Of a DNA stretch of 64,000 nucleotides, positions 54,676-63,277 are shown piece after piece (the stretch's first letter is position 1; every line of letters begins with the position of its first letter). The stretch covers positions 154,963 through 218,962 of the forward strand of contig NZ_BNGS01000014.1 in the NCBI RefSeq assembly GCF_014905555.1, written 5' to 3'. Source of the DNA: Streptomyces sp. Y2F8-2 (GTDB taxonomy: Bacteria; Actinomycetota; Actinomycetes; Streptomycetales; Streptomycetaceae). The notes under the pieces were generated by a model, which did no database searches, was not told the origin of the DNA, and saw nothing but the letters and a program-made list of their open reading frames with translations. A program made the translations under genes and the position numbers.

Positions 54676-56631
54676 TCAGCGGTTCCAGGAGCGACGGGAT
54701 TCGGCGACCTGGGTGAGCACTCGGTCGAGCACCTGGCTGCCCTTCGGAAGCCGCGGTGGCTCGTAGGTCCAGGCGTGGCCGACCCAGGGGTCTGCGAGAT
54801 GGTCGTCGGGCACCGGGGTGAGCCGCAGCAGTGAACGCCAGAGCGGGTCGAGCAGCGGCCCGTAGGCGGCCGCGTCCTCCCGGTCGGCGACCATCATCAG
54901 ATGGACACCGACGTCCGGGCCTTCGTCCGCGAGGTAGCGCAGCTGGTTCACGGCCCGGTCGTCGAAGCCGTGGGGGAAGTCGTTGACGATCAGCAGTTGC
55001 TGGGCCGTGTCGAGGCCCGGCGGCAGGGAGTCGGACGCGCCGCCCCGCACCGCCATCTGCAGCAGGTCGACGCGCTGGGTGAGCCGGGTCAGCACGTCGG
55101 CCACCCCCGAGGCACCGCCGGCGGGCGCAGTGGCGAGCACCCCGGAGTGCACGAGGGGCGCGAGCGCGGAAGCGCCCGAGCCCGCCGGGTCGATGATGTG
55201 CACCGCGAACGCGCCGGGCGGGTACACGGCAAGCAGCCGGGCCGCCTGCGAGACCGCCACATCCATGGCGAGGCGGCGCAGCTCGTCCGGGTCCACGAGC
55301 GGGTCCGGGAATCCGGAACGGCCGCTGTCGATCCACAGACCGCGCTGCAGTGGCAGCCTGACCAGCATGGGAATGCGGAGGCTCTCGCTCTCGGGCAACT
55401 GCAGGTCGCCGAGGCGCACGGCCATGGGGAGGTCCCTCGGTACCCGGTAACCCTGCCAGACGGGGCTGTCCCAGCGTGCGAACGCCTCAGGCAGCGCCGG
55501 TTCGACGACATCGGACTCGGCGATGAGCTGGGTGAGGTCACGGTCGAGCGCGGCTCTCGCCTGGTTGACGAGGTGGGTGTGCTTGGCCTGGGCCGCGTCG
55601 CGTGCGGCATCGCCCTGCCCGCCGAGGCGGGCGCGAGGGTCGGCCAAGGCCTTGTCCAGCTCCTGCTCAAGGCGCGAGTCGGCGAAGTCGACCGCGCTGC
55701 GGTACGCGGCCACCGTACGCGCCAGGTCCTCGAACATGCCCCACACCTGGTTGTACAGGCGCTCCTCCATGGACCAGCCGGTCGCGTCGCCCGCGACCGG
55801 CTGCGCGGGCTGACCGGCCGGTGCGGAAGGCGGGGGCGGGGGCGTGGCTTGGCGACCCGGGTGGCGGTAGTCGACCGGCCCGCTGAGAGCGGGCTGTGCG
55901 ACAGGGATCGGGGCGTCGGTGACGTCGTACGGGGATCCCTGCTGCGGTACGCCGGGAGGTCCCTGGTGCTGCGCCGGCGCCACGGTGCCGGGTGGTCCCT
56001 GGGGAGGCGCGGGGGCGGTCGCCTGCCGGGTGCGGTCGCCCTTGGGCAAGCGCGGCGGAGGCGGGGCCACCGAACGGGCAAGGCCCTGCACCACCGCTTC
56101 GTTGATGCCGTCCGCGAGCTGCCGGGCTTCGGCCAGGCCCTGGTCCATGAAGAGCGCGGCGAGCCCGCCCGCGTACCCCTGGCCGACCGCACGCACCTTC
56201 CAGCCACCCTGCCTGCGGTAGATCTCCAGTGCGATGACGGCGGACTCGGAGTCCAGACCGGTGATGCAGTAGGTGACGACCTGTGAGCCGTCGAGGCCGG
56301 TGACCGCCAGGGAGGGGGCGGCGACGGCGCCGAATCGCGCCGGGCCGCCGATGCCGGTCGGCAGCGCCAGCAGCACCGTGACGCGATGCACGCGCTCCGG
56401 GAGGGCGTCCAGGTCGAAGGCGAGACGGTGGGCGGCTGCCGCCTGCCTGGAGACCTCCAGACCCGGCAGGATGGGCTTGCCCGGATGGGCGACCCACTCG
56501 GGGCCGGGCACTCTGCCCTGCTCGTCGCTGAGCGTGGCCCCGGCCACGATCGGCGTGCCGGCCGACACCCGGACCTCAAGTCGGACCTGGGGAAGCGGAT
56601 GGTTCTGTCCCCGGACCAGCTCGGCCGTCAT
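54676..56631 (-). CDS. TerD-domain protein fused to FtsK-like domain without a P-loop
   Basis: 651 residues. Residues 1-185 are a TerD-like (calcium-binding beta-sandwich) domain (VRVSAGTPIVAGATLSDEQGR, VVTYCITGLDSESAVIALEIYRRQGGWKVRAVGQGYAGGLAALF in segments). Residues 190-285 are a Pro/Gln-rich linker, 285-375 helical, and 380-651 resembles FtsK/SpoIIIE-type ATPases seen in TerD loci: VRLGDLQLP, FAVHIIDPAGSG, LLIVNDFPHGFDDRAVNQLRYLADEGPDVGVHLMMVADRED (in segments). The expected Walker A is GLWIDSGRSGF, with no GK[ST]. Co-oriented with terD upstream. Confidence 0.82.
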   Translation of the reverse strand: MTAELVRGQNHPLPQVRLEVRVSAGTPIVAGATLSDEQGRVPGPEWVAHPGKPILPGLEVSRQAAAAHRLAFDLDALPERVHRVTVLLALPTGIGGPARFGAVAAPSLAVTGLDGSQVVTYCITGLDSESAVIALEIYRRQGGWKVRAVGQGYAGGLAALFMDQGLAEARQLADGINEAVVQGLARSVAPPPPRLPKGDRTRQATAPAPPQGPPGTVAPAQHQGPPGVPQQGSPYDVTDAPIPVAQPALSGPVDYRHPGRQATPPPPPSAPAGQPAQPVAGDATGWSMEERLYNQVWGMFEDLARTVAAYRSAVDFADSRLEQELDKALADPRARLGGQGDAARDAAQAKHTHLVNQARAALDRDLTQLIAESDVVEPALPEAFARWDSPVWQGYRVPRDLPMAVRLGDLQLPESESLRIPMLVRLPLQRGLWIDSGRSGFPDPLVDPDELRRLAMDVAVSQAARLLAVYPPGAFAVHIIDPAGSGASALAPLVHSGVLATAPAGGASGVADVLTRLTQRVDLLQMAVRGGASDSLPPGLDTAQQLLIVNDFPHGFDDRAVNQLRYLADEGPDVGVHLMMVADREDAAAYGPLLDPLWRSLLRLTPVPDDHLADPWVGHAWTYEPPRLPKGSQVLDRVLTQVAESRRSWNR

Positions 56632-56676
56632 CGCCTCGTCCCCCTGCGTCGCTTCTTGTGCCGGGCGTCCGGCCGC

Positions 56677-57255
56677 CTACAGGTGCGGCAGGATCGCCGG
56701 CATCAGGTCCTGGAAGGTGCGGCCGTTGGCCGGGGTACCGAGAGCCGTCATCGTCCAGCTCCCGCCCGCACGGTGCACCTTCGCCATGATCTGCGCGGTG
56801 TAGGCGCCGCCGCCCGCGAGTGTGTAGCGGGCCAGTTCCTGGCCGTTGGTCTCGTCGACGAGGCGGCAGAACGCGTTCTGCACCTCCTGGAACGTCTGGC
56901 CCGTGAACGAGTTCACGGTGAAGACGATCTGGTCGATGTGGACCGGGACGCGCTGGAGGTCGACGAGGATCGCCTCGTCGTCGCCGCCCTGGCCCACACC
57001 GCCGACGAGATTGTCACCGGTGTGCCGGACGGAACCGTCGTCGCTCACGAGGTGGCGGAAGAAGACCACGTCCACGGGCTGCTTGTCCGCGAACAGGACC
57101 GCTGACGCGTCCAGGTCGATCTCCCGGGTGCGCGAACCGAACAGCCCGCGTCGGGGAGCGGCCTGCCAGCCGAGCCCCATGCGCACCGCGGTCAGCGTGC
57201 CTCCGTCGTTCTTCTGAAGACTGATGGCCTGACCCTTGGTCAAGTTGACGGTCAC
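56677..57255 (-). CDS. TerD family protein
   Basis: 192 residues with one TerD domain: VTVNLTKGQAISLQKNDGG, VRMGLGWQ, EIDLDASAVLF, RHLVSDDGSVRHTGDNLVGGVGQGGDDEAILVDLQRVP (in segments; Asp-rich calcium sites), IVFTVNSFTGQTFQEVQNAFCRLVD and the ELARYTLAGGGAYTAQIMAKV end. Cytoplasmic. GTG 57255 with GAGGGGAAC upstream; the frame to 57327 is leader. Runs into the TerD-FtsK-like gene 45 bases downstream, forming a two-gene unit upstream of terC. Confidence 0.93.
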   Translation of the reverse strand: MTVNLTKGQAISLQKNDGGTLTAVRMGLGWQAAPRRGLFGSRTREIDLDASAVLFADKQPVDVVFFRHLVSDDGSVRHTGDNLVGGVGQGGDDEAILVDLQRVPVHIDQIVFTVNSFTGQTFQEVQNAFCRLVDETNGQELARYTLAGGGAYTAQIMAKVHRAGGSWTMTALGTPANGRTFQDLMPAILPHL

Positions 57256-57413
57256 GCGCTGTTCCCCTCTCGAGCGTCCCCTGTTGGCCGCGGACTCCGC
57301 GGATGTCAAAACCCTACGCAGCGGCACTGACAGTGCCGAACCCCGGCTCGCGCTTTGTGTCGGTCTTGCAACACACCAGGCGCGTGCCGGGGTCCGGCAC
57401 CGTGGTGGGGACG

Positions 57414-59558
57414 TCAGGCCAGCCCCGCCTCCCTCATCTGGCGCAGTTCCTTCTTCATTTCGGAGACTTCGTCGCGCAGCCGGGCCGCGATCTCGAACCG
57501 CAGGTCCGCGGCGGCGGCGCGCATCCGTTCGGTCAGCTCCTCGATCTGCTCGGCGAGTTCGGCGGCCGGGCGGTCGGTCGGGACCGTCTCCTTGGCCTTC
57601 GTCTTGCCCTTGGCCGGCTTGGCCTCCTTGACCGCGTGGTTGGCGAGTGCGGGCACCGGGCTCTTGGCGCCCTTGCCGTCCTTCGCCTTGCGGTAGCCCG
57701 TACCCAGCAGCTGTTCCGTGTCGACGTCCTCGCGGGCGATCTGCGCCACGATGTCGTTGATCTTCTTGCGGAGGGGCTGCGGATCGATGCCGTTCGCCGT
57801 GTTGTACGCGACCTGCTTCTCCCGGCGGCGGTTGGTCTCATCGATGGCCTTCTCCATCGCCGGGGTGATCTTGTCGGCGTACATGTGGACCTGGCCGGAG
57901 ACGTTGCGCGCCGCGCGGCCGATGGTCTGGATGAGCGAGGTGCCCGAGCGCAGGAAGCCCTCCTTGTCGGCGTCGAGGATCGCCACCAGGGAGACCTCCG
58001 GAAGGTCGAGTCCCTCCCTGAGGAGGTTGATGCCGACCAGGACGTCGAACTCGCCCGACCGCAGCTCTCGCAGCAGCTCGACACGGCGCAGGGTGTCGAC
58101 GTCGCTGTGCAGGTAGCGCACCTGGATCCCGAGCTCCAGGAAGTAGTCGGTGAGGTCCTCGGCCATCTTCTTGGTGAGCGTGGTGACCAGGACGCGCTCG
58201 TCCTTCTCGGTGCGCTTGCGGATCTCGTGCACCAGGTCGTCGATCTGGCCCTCGGTGGGCTTGACCACCACCTCGGGATCGACGAGGCCGGTGGGGCGGA
58301 TGATCTGCTCGACGACGCCGTCCGAGCGGGAGAGCTCGTACGGTCCCGGGGTCGCCGACAGGTACACGGTCTGGCCGATGCGCTCCTGGAACTCCTCCCA
58401 CTTCAGCGGGCGGTTGTCCAGTGCGGAGGGCAGCCGGAAACCGTGCTCGACGAGGGTGCGCTTGCGGGAGGCGTCACCCTCGTACATGGCACCGATCTGC
58501 GGCACGGTGACGTGCGACTCGTCGATGACGAGCAGGAAGTCCTCCGGGAAGTAGTCCAGCAGCGTGTTCGGCGCGGAGCCGGGCTCGCGGTCGTCGAAGT
58601 GCATCGAGTAGTTCTCCACGCCGGAGCAGGTGCCGATCTGGCGGAGCATCTCGATGTCGTACGTCGTGCGCATCCGCAGCCGCTGGGCCTCGAGGAGCTT
58701 GCCCTGCTTCTCCAGCTCGGCGAGGCGCTCCTCCAACTCCTTCTCGATGCCCCTGATGGCCCGCTCCATGCGCTCGGGGCCGGCGATGTAGTGGGAGGCC
58801 GGGAAGACGTACAGCTGCTCGTCGTCGCTGATGACCTCGCCGGTCAGCGGGTGGAGGGTGGACAGGGCCTCGATCTCGTCGCCGAACATCTCGATCCGGA
58901 CGGCCAGCTCCTCGTAGACCGGGAAGATCTCGATGGTGTCGCCGCGCACCCGGAAGGTGCCGCGCGTGAACGCCATGTCGTTGCGCGTGTACTGGATGTC
59001 GACGAAGCGGCGCAGCAGCTCGTCGCGGTCCATCTCGTCGCCGACTCTGAGGCTGACCATCCGGTCCACGTACTCCTGAGGAGTACCGAGGCCGTAGATG
59101 CAGGAGACGGAGGCGACCACGACCACGTCACGACGGGTGAGCAGCGAGTTGGTGGCGGAGTGGCGCAGGCGCTCCACCTCCTCATTGATCGAGGAGTCCT
59201 TCTCGATGTACGTGTCCGACTGAGGGACGTATGCCTCGGGCTGGTAGTAGTCGTAGTACGAGACGAAGTACTCGACCGCGTTGTTCGGCAACAGCTCGCG
59301 GAACTCGTTGGCCAGCTGGGCGGCCAGCGTCTTGTTCGGCGCCATCACCAAGGTGGGACGCTGAAGCCTCTCGATCATCCACGCGGTGGTCGCGGACTTG
59401 CCGGTGCCGGTCGCGCCCAGCAGGACGACATCCTTCTCACCTCCGCGGATGCGCTTTTCCAGCTCGGCGATGGCCGTGGGCTGGTCACCGTTGGGCTGGT
59501 AGGGGCTGACGACCTCGAAGGGCGCCACCGTGCGTTCGATCTGTGAAACGGGCCGCAT
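57414..59558 (-). CDS. uvrB: UvrABC excinuclease subunit B
   Basis: Helicase-like core of nucleotide excision repair. Start ATG 59558 (MRPVSQIERTVAPFEVVSPYQ), 714 residues. Walker A LLGATGTGKSATT, beta-hairpin SYYDYYQPEAYVPQSDTYIEKD (split), DEAD-like VIDESHV, motif VI QTIGRAARN and a C-terminal UVR coiled-coil (LRFEIAARLRDEVSEMKKEL). A Lys/Ala-rich linker (AVKEAKPAKGKTKAKET) separates the core and UVR domain. TACGGT eight bases before ATG suggests a leaderless transcript; no Shine-Dalgarno is visible. Confidence 0.97.
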   Translation of the reverse strand: MRPVSQIERTVAPFEVVSPYQPNGDQPTAIAELEKRIRGGEKDVVLLGATGTGKSATTAWMIERLQRPTLVMAPNKTLAAQLANEFRELLPNNAVEYFVSYYDYYQPEAYVPQSDTYIEKDSSINEEVERLRHSATNSLLTRRDVVVVASVSCIYGLGTPQEYVDRMVSLRVGDEMDRDELLRRFVDIQYTRNDMAFTRGTFRVRGDTIEIFPVYEELAVRIEMFGDEIEALSTLHPLTGEVISDDEQLYVFPASHYIAGPERMERAIRGIEKELEERLAELEKQGKLLEAQRLRMRTTYDIEMLRQIGTCSGVENYSMHFDDREPGSAPNTLLDYFPEDFLLVIDESHVTVPQIGAMYEGDASRKRTLVEHGFRLPSALDNRPLKWEEFQERIGQTVYLSATPGPYELSRSDGVVEQIIRPTGLVDPEVVVKPTEGQIDDLVHEIRKRTEKDERVLVTTLTKKMAEDLTDYFLELGIQVRYLHSDVDTLRRVELLRELRSGEFDVLVGINLLREGLDLPEVSLVAILDADKEGFLRSGTSLIQTIGRAARNVSGQVHMYADKITPAMEKAIDETNRRREKQVAYNTANGIDPQPLRKKINDIVAQIAREDVDTEQLLGTGYRKAKDGKGAKSPVPALANHAVKEAKPAKGKTKAKETVPTDRPAAELAEQIEELTERMRAAAADLRFEIAARLRDEVSEMKKELRQMREAGLA

Positions 59559-59598
59559 GGAATCCACCGTACGACCCCGCACTGACAACGGGGGCCGG

Positions 59599-60468
59599 TC
59601 ACAAGTTCTGAGGGGTGCGGGAGCTCCGGTGTCCGGCGCGCGGACCGGAGCGGGACAGCGGACGGCGTCCCAGGCCTGTGGGGGCCAGCTCGGGGTGAGC
59701 CGGTACGCCGGGCTTGCGCTCGACGATCCATCCGGGCTTGCCCATGACCATCAACGGGTCGAAGAGCACGACCACGCCGGCCAGGACCAGGAAGACGATC
59801 GGGCCGATCATCATGGGGGCGAGCAGGGTCGCGGGCGAGTCGCCGCCCGGGCTTCCGGCGGCGCCGTGCAGGTGGACGCTGACGGCGGCCATGCCGGTGT
59901 AGTGCATGCCGCTGACGGCGAGTCCCATGACGAGGCTCGCGCCGATGCTCCAGAGGAATCCGCGGATCTGTCCGGCGGCCCACAGAGCGGCGGTCGCGGC
60001 GACGACCGCTATGACGACGGAGGCGGCGACGGTGAGGGTGTTGTACTCGAGCACGCCGTGCAGGCGCATCCCGGCCATGCCCAGATAGTGCATCGAGGCG
60101 ATGCCCAGACCGGTGATGGTGCCGCCGGTGAAAAGCGCCACTCCGGTCGCGCCCCGGTAGCCCACGATGAAGACGCCGATGCCCACCATGACGATGGCGA
60201 CGCCGAGGCTCGCGAAGGTGATCGCCCTGTCGTAGTGGACGGGGGACTCCTTGACGGTGAAACCCATCATGGCGACGAAGTGCATGGTCCATATGCCGGA
60301 CCCGATGGCAGCCGATCCCAGGGCGAGCCAGCCGGCCCGCCAGGACTGGGCGACCAGCATCGATCTGGTGGTGCAGCGCAGACCGAGCGCGCCGCCGAGG
60401 CTGGCCATGAGGTACGCCACCACCGGTGTGACGAGTCCGTAGCTGAAGCCGTCGACGGTGCCCTGCAT
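59599..60468 (-). CDS. MHYT-domain membrane sensor protein
   Basis: 289 residues with seven predicted helices. Three MHYT-type motifs are seen, MHFVAMMGF, MHYLGMAGM and MHYTGMAAV, at the outer ends of helices; these are proposed to bind copper or sense gases. The first has Phe for Tyr. No GGDEF, EAL or kinase domain follows; the C-terminal ~50 residues are a basic, Pro-rich cytoplasmic tail. Output partner unknown. Ends 40 bases from uvrB start on the same strand. Confidence 0.9.
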   Translation of the reverse strand: MQGTVDGFSYGLVTPVVAYLMASLGGALGLRCTTRSMLVAQSWRAGWLALGSAAIGSGIWTMHFVAMMGFTVKESPVHYDRAITFASLGVAIVMVGIGVFIVGYRGATGVALFTGGTITGLGIASMHYLGMAGMRLHGVLEYNTLTVAASVVIAVVAATAALWAAGQIRGFLWSIGASLVMGLAVSGMHYTGMAAVSVHLHGAAGSPGGDSPATLLAPMMIGPIVFLVLAGVVVLFDPLMVMGKPGWIVERKPGVPAHPELAPTGLGRRPLSRSGPRAGHRSSRTPQNL

Positions 60469-60741
60469 GCGCGGCTGCCCTTCCCACCCTGATGGTCTGC
60501 TCCGGAAAATACCCCCATCCCCAGGCCGTGACGACGGTCAGGGCTGAGGCAGAGAGTATGACCCTCACCGGGACGGTCGAACGATTTTCCGGCAAAGAAT
60601 CACGGCGCTTCCGCACTTGTGCGGCGCCTGTGACCAGTGTCGGGCAATCCCGGTCCACTTGCGTCCTTGCTGCGGCCGAGCCACCGGGCGCCGTGCTGCC
60701 ATTCTGGTGCTTCCGTGACCAGCCGGACACTTGGAGTGAGC

Positions 60742-61614
60742 ATGTACGTGCGTCTTGCCGCCGCCACGATCATGGCCCTCTTCGGGCTCGGCGTCGCCAT
60801 ACTGCCCACCCCGCACGCCCGCGCCTCGGGCGATCGGAGCCCGGTCGTCATCGCCCACCGCGGCGCTTCGGCGTACGCGCCGGAGAACACGCTGGCCGCC
60901 GTCGACAAGGCGGCCGCCATGGGCTTCACGTGGGTCGAGAACGACGTGCAGCGCACCAAGGACGGCCGGCTCGTCGTCATTCACGACGCGACGCTGGAGC
61001 GCACGACCGACGTCAAGCAGCTGTACCCCGGACGGTCGCCCTGGCGGGTGAAGGACTTCACCGCCGAGGAGATCGCACGCCTGGACGCGGGAAGCTGGTT
61101 CGGCCCCCGGTACACCGGCGCGCGCGTGCCGACGCTGCGGCAGTACATGGAGCGTGTGTCCCAGCATCACCAGAACCTGCTCCTGGAGATCAAGAACCCG
61201 GAACTGTATCCGGGGCTCGATCGGCAGATCCTCAAGCTGCTCGGCAACGAGGGCTGGCTCGACGCGGACCACCTCAGGAACCGGCTGATCGTCCAGAGCT
61301 TCAGCGCGAACAGCGTGCGGATGGTCCACGACCTGCGCCCAGGGATCACAACCGCTTACCTGGGCACGCCGCCCACGACGGAGCTGCCCCTGTACGCGCG
61401 GTTCGCCGACCAGATCAACTCGTCGCAGACCAAGCTGTCCGCCCGCTACGTCTCCGCGGTCCACGCCCTCAAAGGACCGCACGACCGGCCGATGAAGGTG
61501 TTCGCCTGGAACGTCGACACCGCGGAGGCGGCCCGACGGGTCTCCGGCTTCGGCGTGGACGGCATCATCACGAACGCACCCGATGTGGTGCAGGCCGTGA
61601 TCGGCGCTCACTGA
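60742..61614 (+). CDS. Secreted glycerophosphodiester phosphodiesterase
   Basis: 290 residues. Signal peptide MYVRLAAATIMALFGLGVAILPTPHARA, then a GDPD TIM-barrel: IAHRGASAYAPENTLAAVDKA with the catalytic His and Arg, ENDVQRTKDGRLVVIHDATLERTTD (in segments; metal-binding Glu/Asp and second His), LLLEIKNP and FAWNVDTAEAARR near the end. Releases glycerol-3-phosphate from deacylated lipids or teichoic acids outside the cell. ATG 60742 has TTGGAG nine bases upstream; the frame open to 60637 lacks one. Confidence 0.92.
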   Translation: MYVRLAAATIMALFGLGVAILPTPHARASGDRSPVVIAHRGASAYAPENTLAAVDKAAAMGFTWVENDVQRTKDGRLVVIHDATLERTTDVKQLYPGRSPWRVKDFTAEEIARLDAGSWFGPRYTGARVPTLRQYMERVSQHHQNLLLEIKNPELYPGLDRQILKLLGNEGWLDADHLRNRLIVQSFSANSVRMVHDLRPGITTAYLGTPPTTELPLYARFADQINSSQTKLSARYVSAVHALKGPHDRPMKVFAWNVDTAEAARRVSGFGVDGIITNAPDVVQAVIGAH

Positions 61615-61617
61615 ACC

Positions 61618-61654
61618 GGCGGCGCGCTGTGCCCGCGCGGCGCACCGCGCCGCC
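61618..61654 (+). terminator. Terminator after the glycerophosphodiesterase
   Basis: GGCGGCGCG / CGCGCCGCC, a 9-bp perfect stem with a 19-base loop, starting four bases after the stop. Confidence 0.45.
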
Positions 61655-61701
61655 CTGTCCGCGCCCGGGCCGTTGTCGGTGCCGCGCCGTACGGTGGGCG
61701 C

Positions 61702-62256
61702 ATGGACAGTCATGGGCAGGACGAGCAACAACTGGTGTGGACCGTCGTCCCCACCGACATCGGCCCTCTGCTGCTGGCCGCCACACGCGAGGGCCTGGTG
61801 AACGTGGTGTTCCACGCCTCGGACGCCGTGCGCGACAAGGCCCTGGAGCGGCTCGCGTCCCGGCTCGGGACCGAGCCCGTGGAGAACCCCCGCTCACCGC
61901 TGCTGGCAGAGGCGATACGCCAGGTGACGGCGTACTTCGCCGGCAGGCTGCACGACTTCGCGCTGCCCCTGGACTGGTCCCTGATCACCGGCTTCAACCG
62001 CCAGGTCCTGCGCGAGCTGGCTTCCGGCGTGCCGTACGGCACGGTGGTGGGGTACGGCGACCTGGCCGGCCGGGTCGGTCAGCCGGGCGCCGCCCAGGCC
62101 GTGGGTGTGGCGATGGGATCGAATCCGCTGCCGGTGGTGGTGCCGTGCCACCGCGTGGTCGAGAGCGGCGGTGGCATCGGTGGGTTCGGAGGGGGTCTGG
62201 AGACCAAACGGAAGCTGCTGGCCCTCGAAGGGGTCCTGCCGGAACCGCTGTTCTGA
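61702..62256 (+). CDS. ogt: Methylated-DNA-[protein]-cysteine S-methyltransferase
   Basis: Direct repair of O6-alkylguanine. 184 residues: N-terminal beta domain (VVPTDIGPLLLAATREGLVNVVF), then the conserved LPLDWSLITGFNRQVLRELASGVPYGTVVGYGDLAGRVGQPGAAQAVGVAMGSNPLPVVVPCHRVV block (cited here in meaning: active-site PCHRV, helix-turn-helix with the Arg finger) and GGFGGGLETKRKLLALE. TACGGT about 14 bases before ATG and no Shine-Dalgarno: probable leaderless start. Single gene near uvrB. Confidence 0.94.
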   Translation: MDSHGQDEQQLVWTVVPTDIGPLLLAATREGLVNVVFHASDAVRDKALERLASRLGTEPVENPRSPLLAEAIRQVTAYFAGRLHDFALPLDWSLITGFNRQVLRELASGVPYGTVVGYGDLAGRVGQPGAAQAVGVAMGSNPLPVVVPCHRVVESGGGIGGFGGGLETKRKLLALEGVLPEPLF

Positions 62257-62371
62257 GCCGGTCCGCGCCCGTGATGCGCCCAGGTGATGTCGCCTCCGGA
62301 CCTCGTAAGGGTTTGGCCGGGTGCGCCGCCCGCCAGAGATGAGAGAAGACCCGGAGACAGGAGGCAGGCGC

Positions 62372-63277
62372 GTGCTGGTGGTGTCCGAAGAGGTGCGGGA
62401 GGCGCTCGCCGCCCGTCGGCCGGTGGTGGCTCTGGAGTCGACGATCATCGCGCACGGGCTGCCGCGCCCGCGCAATCTCCAGGTCGCGCTGGAATTGGAG
62501 GACGTGGTCCGGCAGGAGGGCGCCGTACCGGCGACGATCGCGGTGCTGGACGGGCGGCCCCATGTCGGCCTCGGCAAGGACCAGGTGGAACGGGTCGCGA
62601 ACGAGGACGGGATCCGCAAACTGGGCCATCGTGATCTGCCCCTCGCGGTGGCCGCGGGCGTCAGCGGGGCGACGACGGTGTCCGCGACGGCGCTGCTGGC
62701 CTCCCTCGCGGGTGTACGGGTGTTCGCCACGGGTGGGCTGGGTGGGGTCCACCGGGAGTGGACGGTGACCCAGGACGAGTCCGCCGACCTGGGCCTGCTG
62801 GCGCGGACCAGGATCACCGTGGTCTGCGCGGGCGTGAAGTCGATCCTGGACGTGCCCGCCACGCTTCAGCGCCTGGAGACGCTGGGTGTGGCGGTCGCCG
62901 GATATCGCACGGACCGCTTCCCGGGCTTCTACCTGTCCGACTCCGGCCATCCGGTCGACTGGACGCTTCAGACGCCCGGGCAGGTCGCGGAGGTCATGCG
63001 GGCGCAGGACACGCTCGGCGCCCCCCAGTCGGCGCTCATCGTCGCCAATCCGGTACCGGAGGCGGAGCAGCTCGATCCGGAGGTTCACGCGCGCGTGCTC
63101 GCCGACGCGCTGACCGCGTGCGGCACGGAAGGGGTCACCGGTCAGGCGGTCACACCGTTCCTGCTGGACTATCTGGTGCGGCACACCGACGGTGCGTCGC
63201 TCAGCGCCAATCTGGCGGCCGTGCGCGGGAACGTGCGGCTCGCGGCACGCATCGCGGCGGCCTGGGCGGGGGCGTGA
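62372..63277 (+). CDS. psuG: Pseudouridine-5'-phosphate glycosidase
   Basis: Cleaves pseudouridine-5'-phosphate to uracil and ribose-5-phosphate. 301 residues: VVALESTIIAHGLPRPRNLQVA at the N-terminus, RDLPLAVAAGVSGATTVSATALLA, FATGGLGGVHR, catalytic Lys in VCAGVKSILDVPATLQ, DSGHPVDWTL, and C-terminal TPFLLDYLVRHTDGASLSANLAAV. GTG 62372 is preceded by ACAGGAGG at optimal spacing, so the frame extending to 62321 is ignored. Overlaps the kinase gene as GTGA. Confidence 0.95.
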   Translation: MLVVSEEVREALAARRPVVALESTIIAHGLPRPRNLQVALELEDVVRQEGAVPATIAVLDGRPHVGLGKDQVERVANEDGIRKLGHRDLPLAVAAGVSGATTVSATALLASLAGVRVFATGGLGGVHREWTVTQDESADLGLLARTRITVVCAGVKSILDVPATLQRLETLGVAVAGYRTDRFPGFYLSDSGHPVDWTLQTPGQVAEVMRAQDTLGAPQSALIVANPVPEAEQLDPEVHARVLADALTACGTEGVTGQAVTPFLLDYLVRHTDGASLSANLAAVRGNVRLAARIAAAWAGA

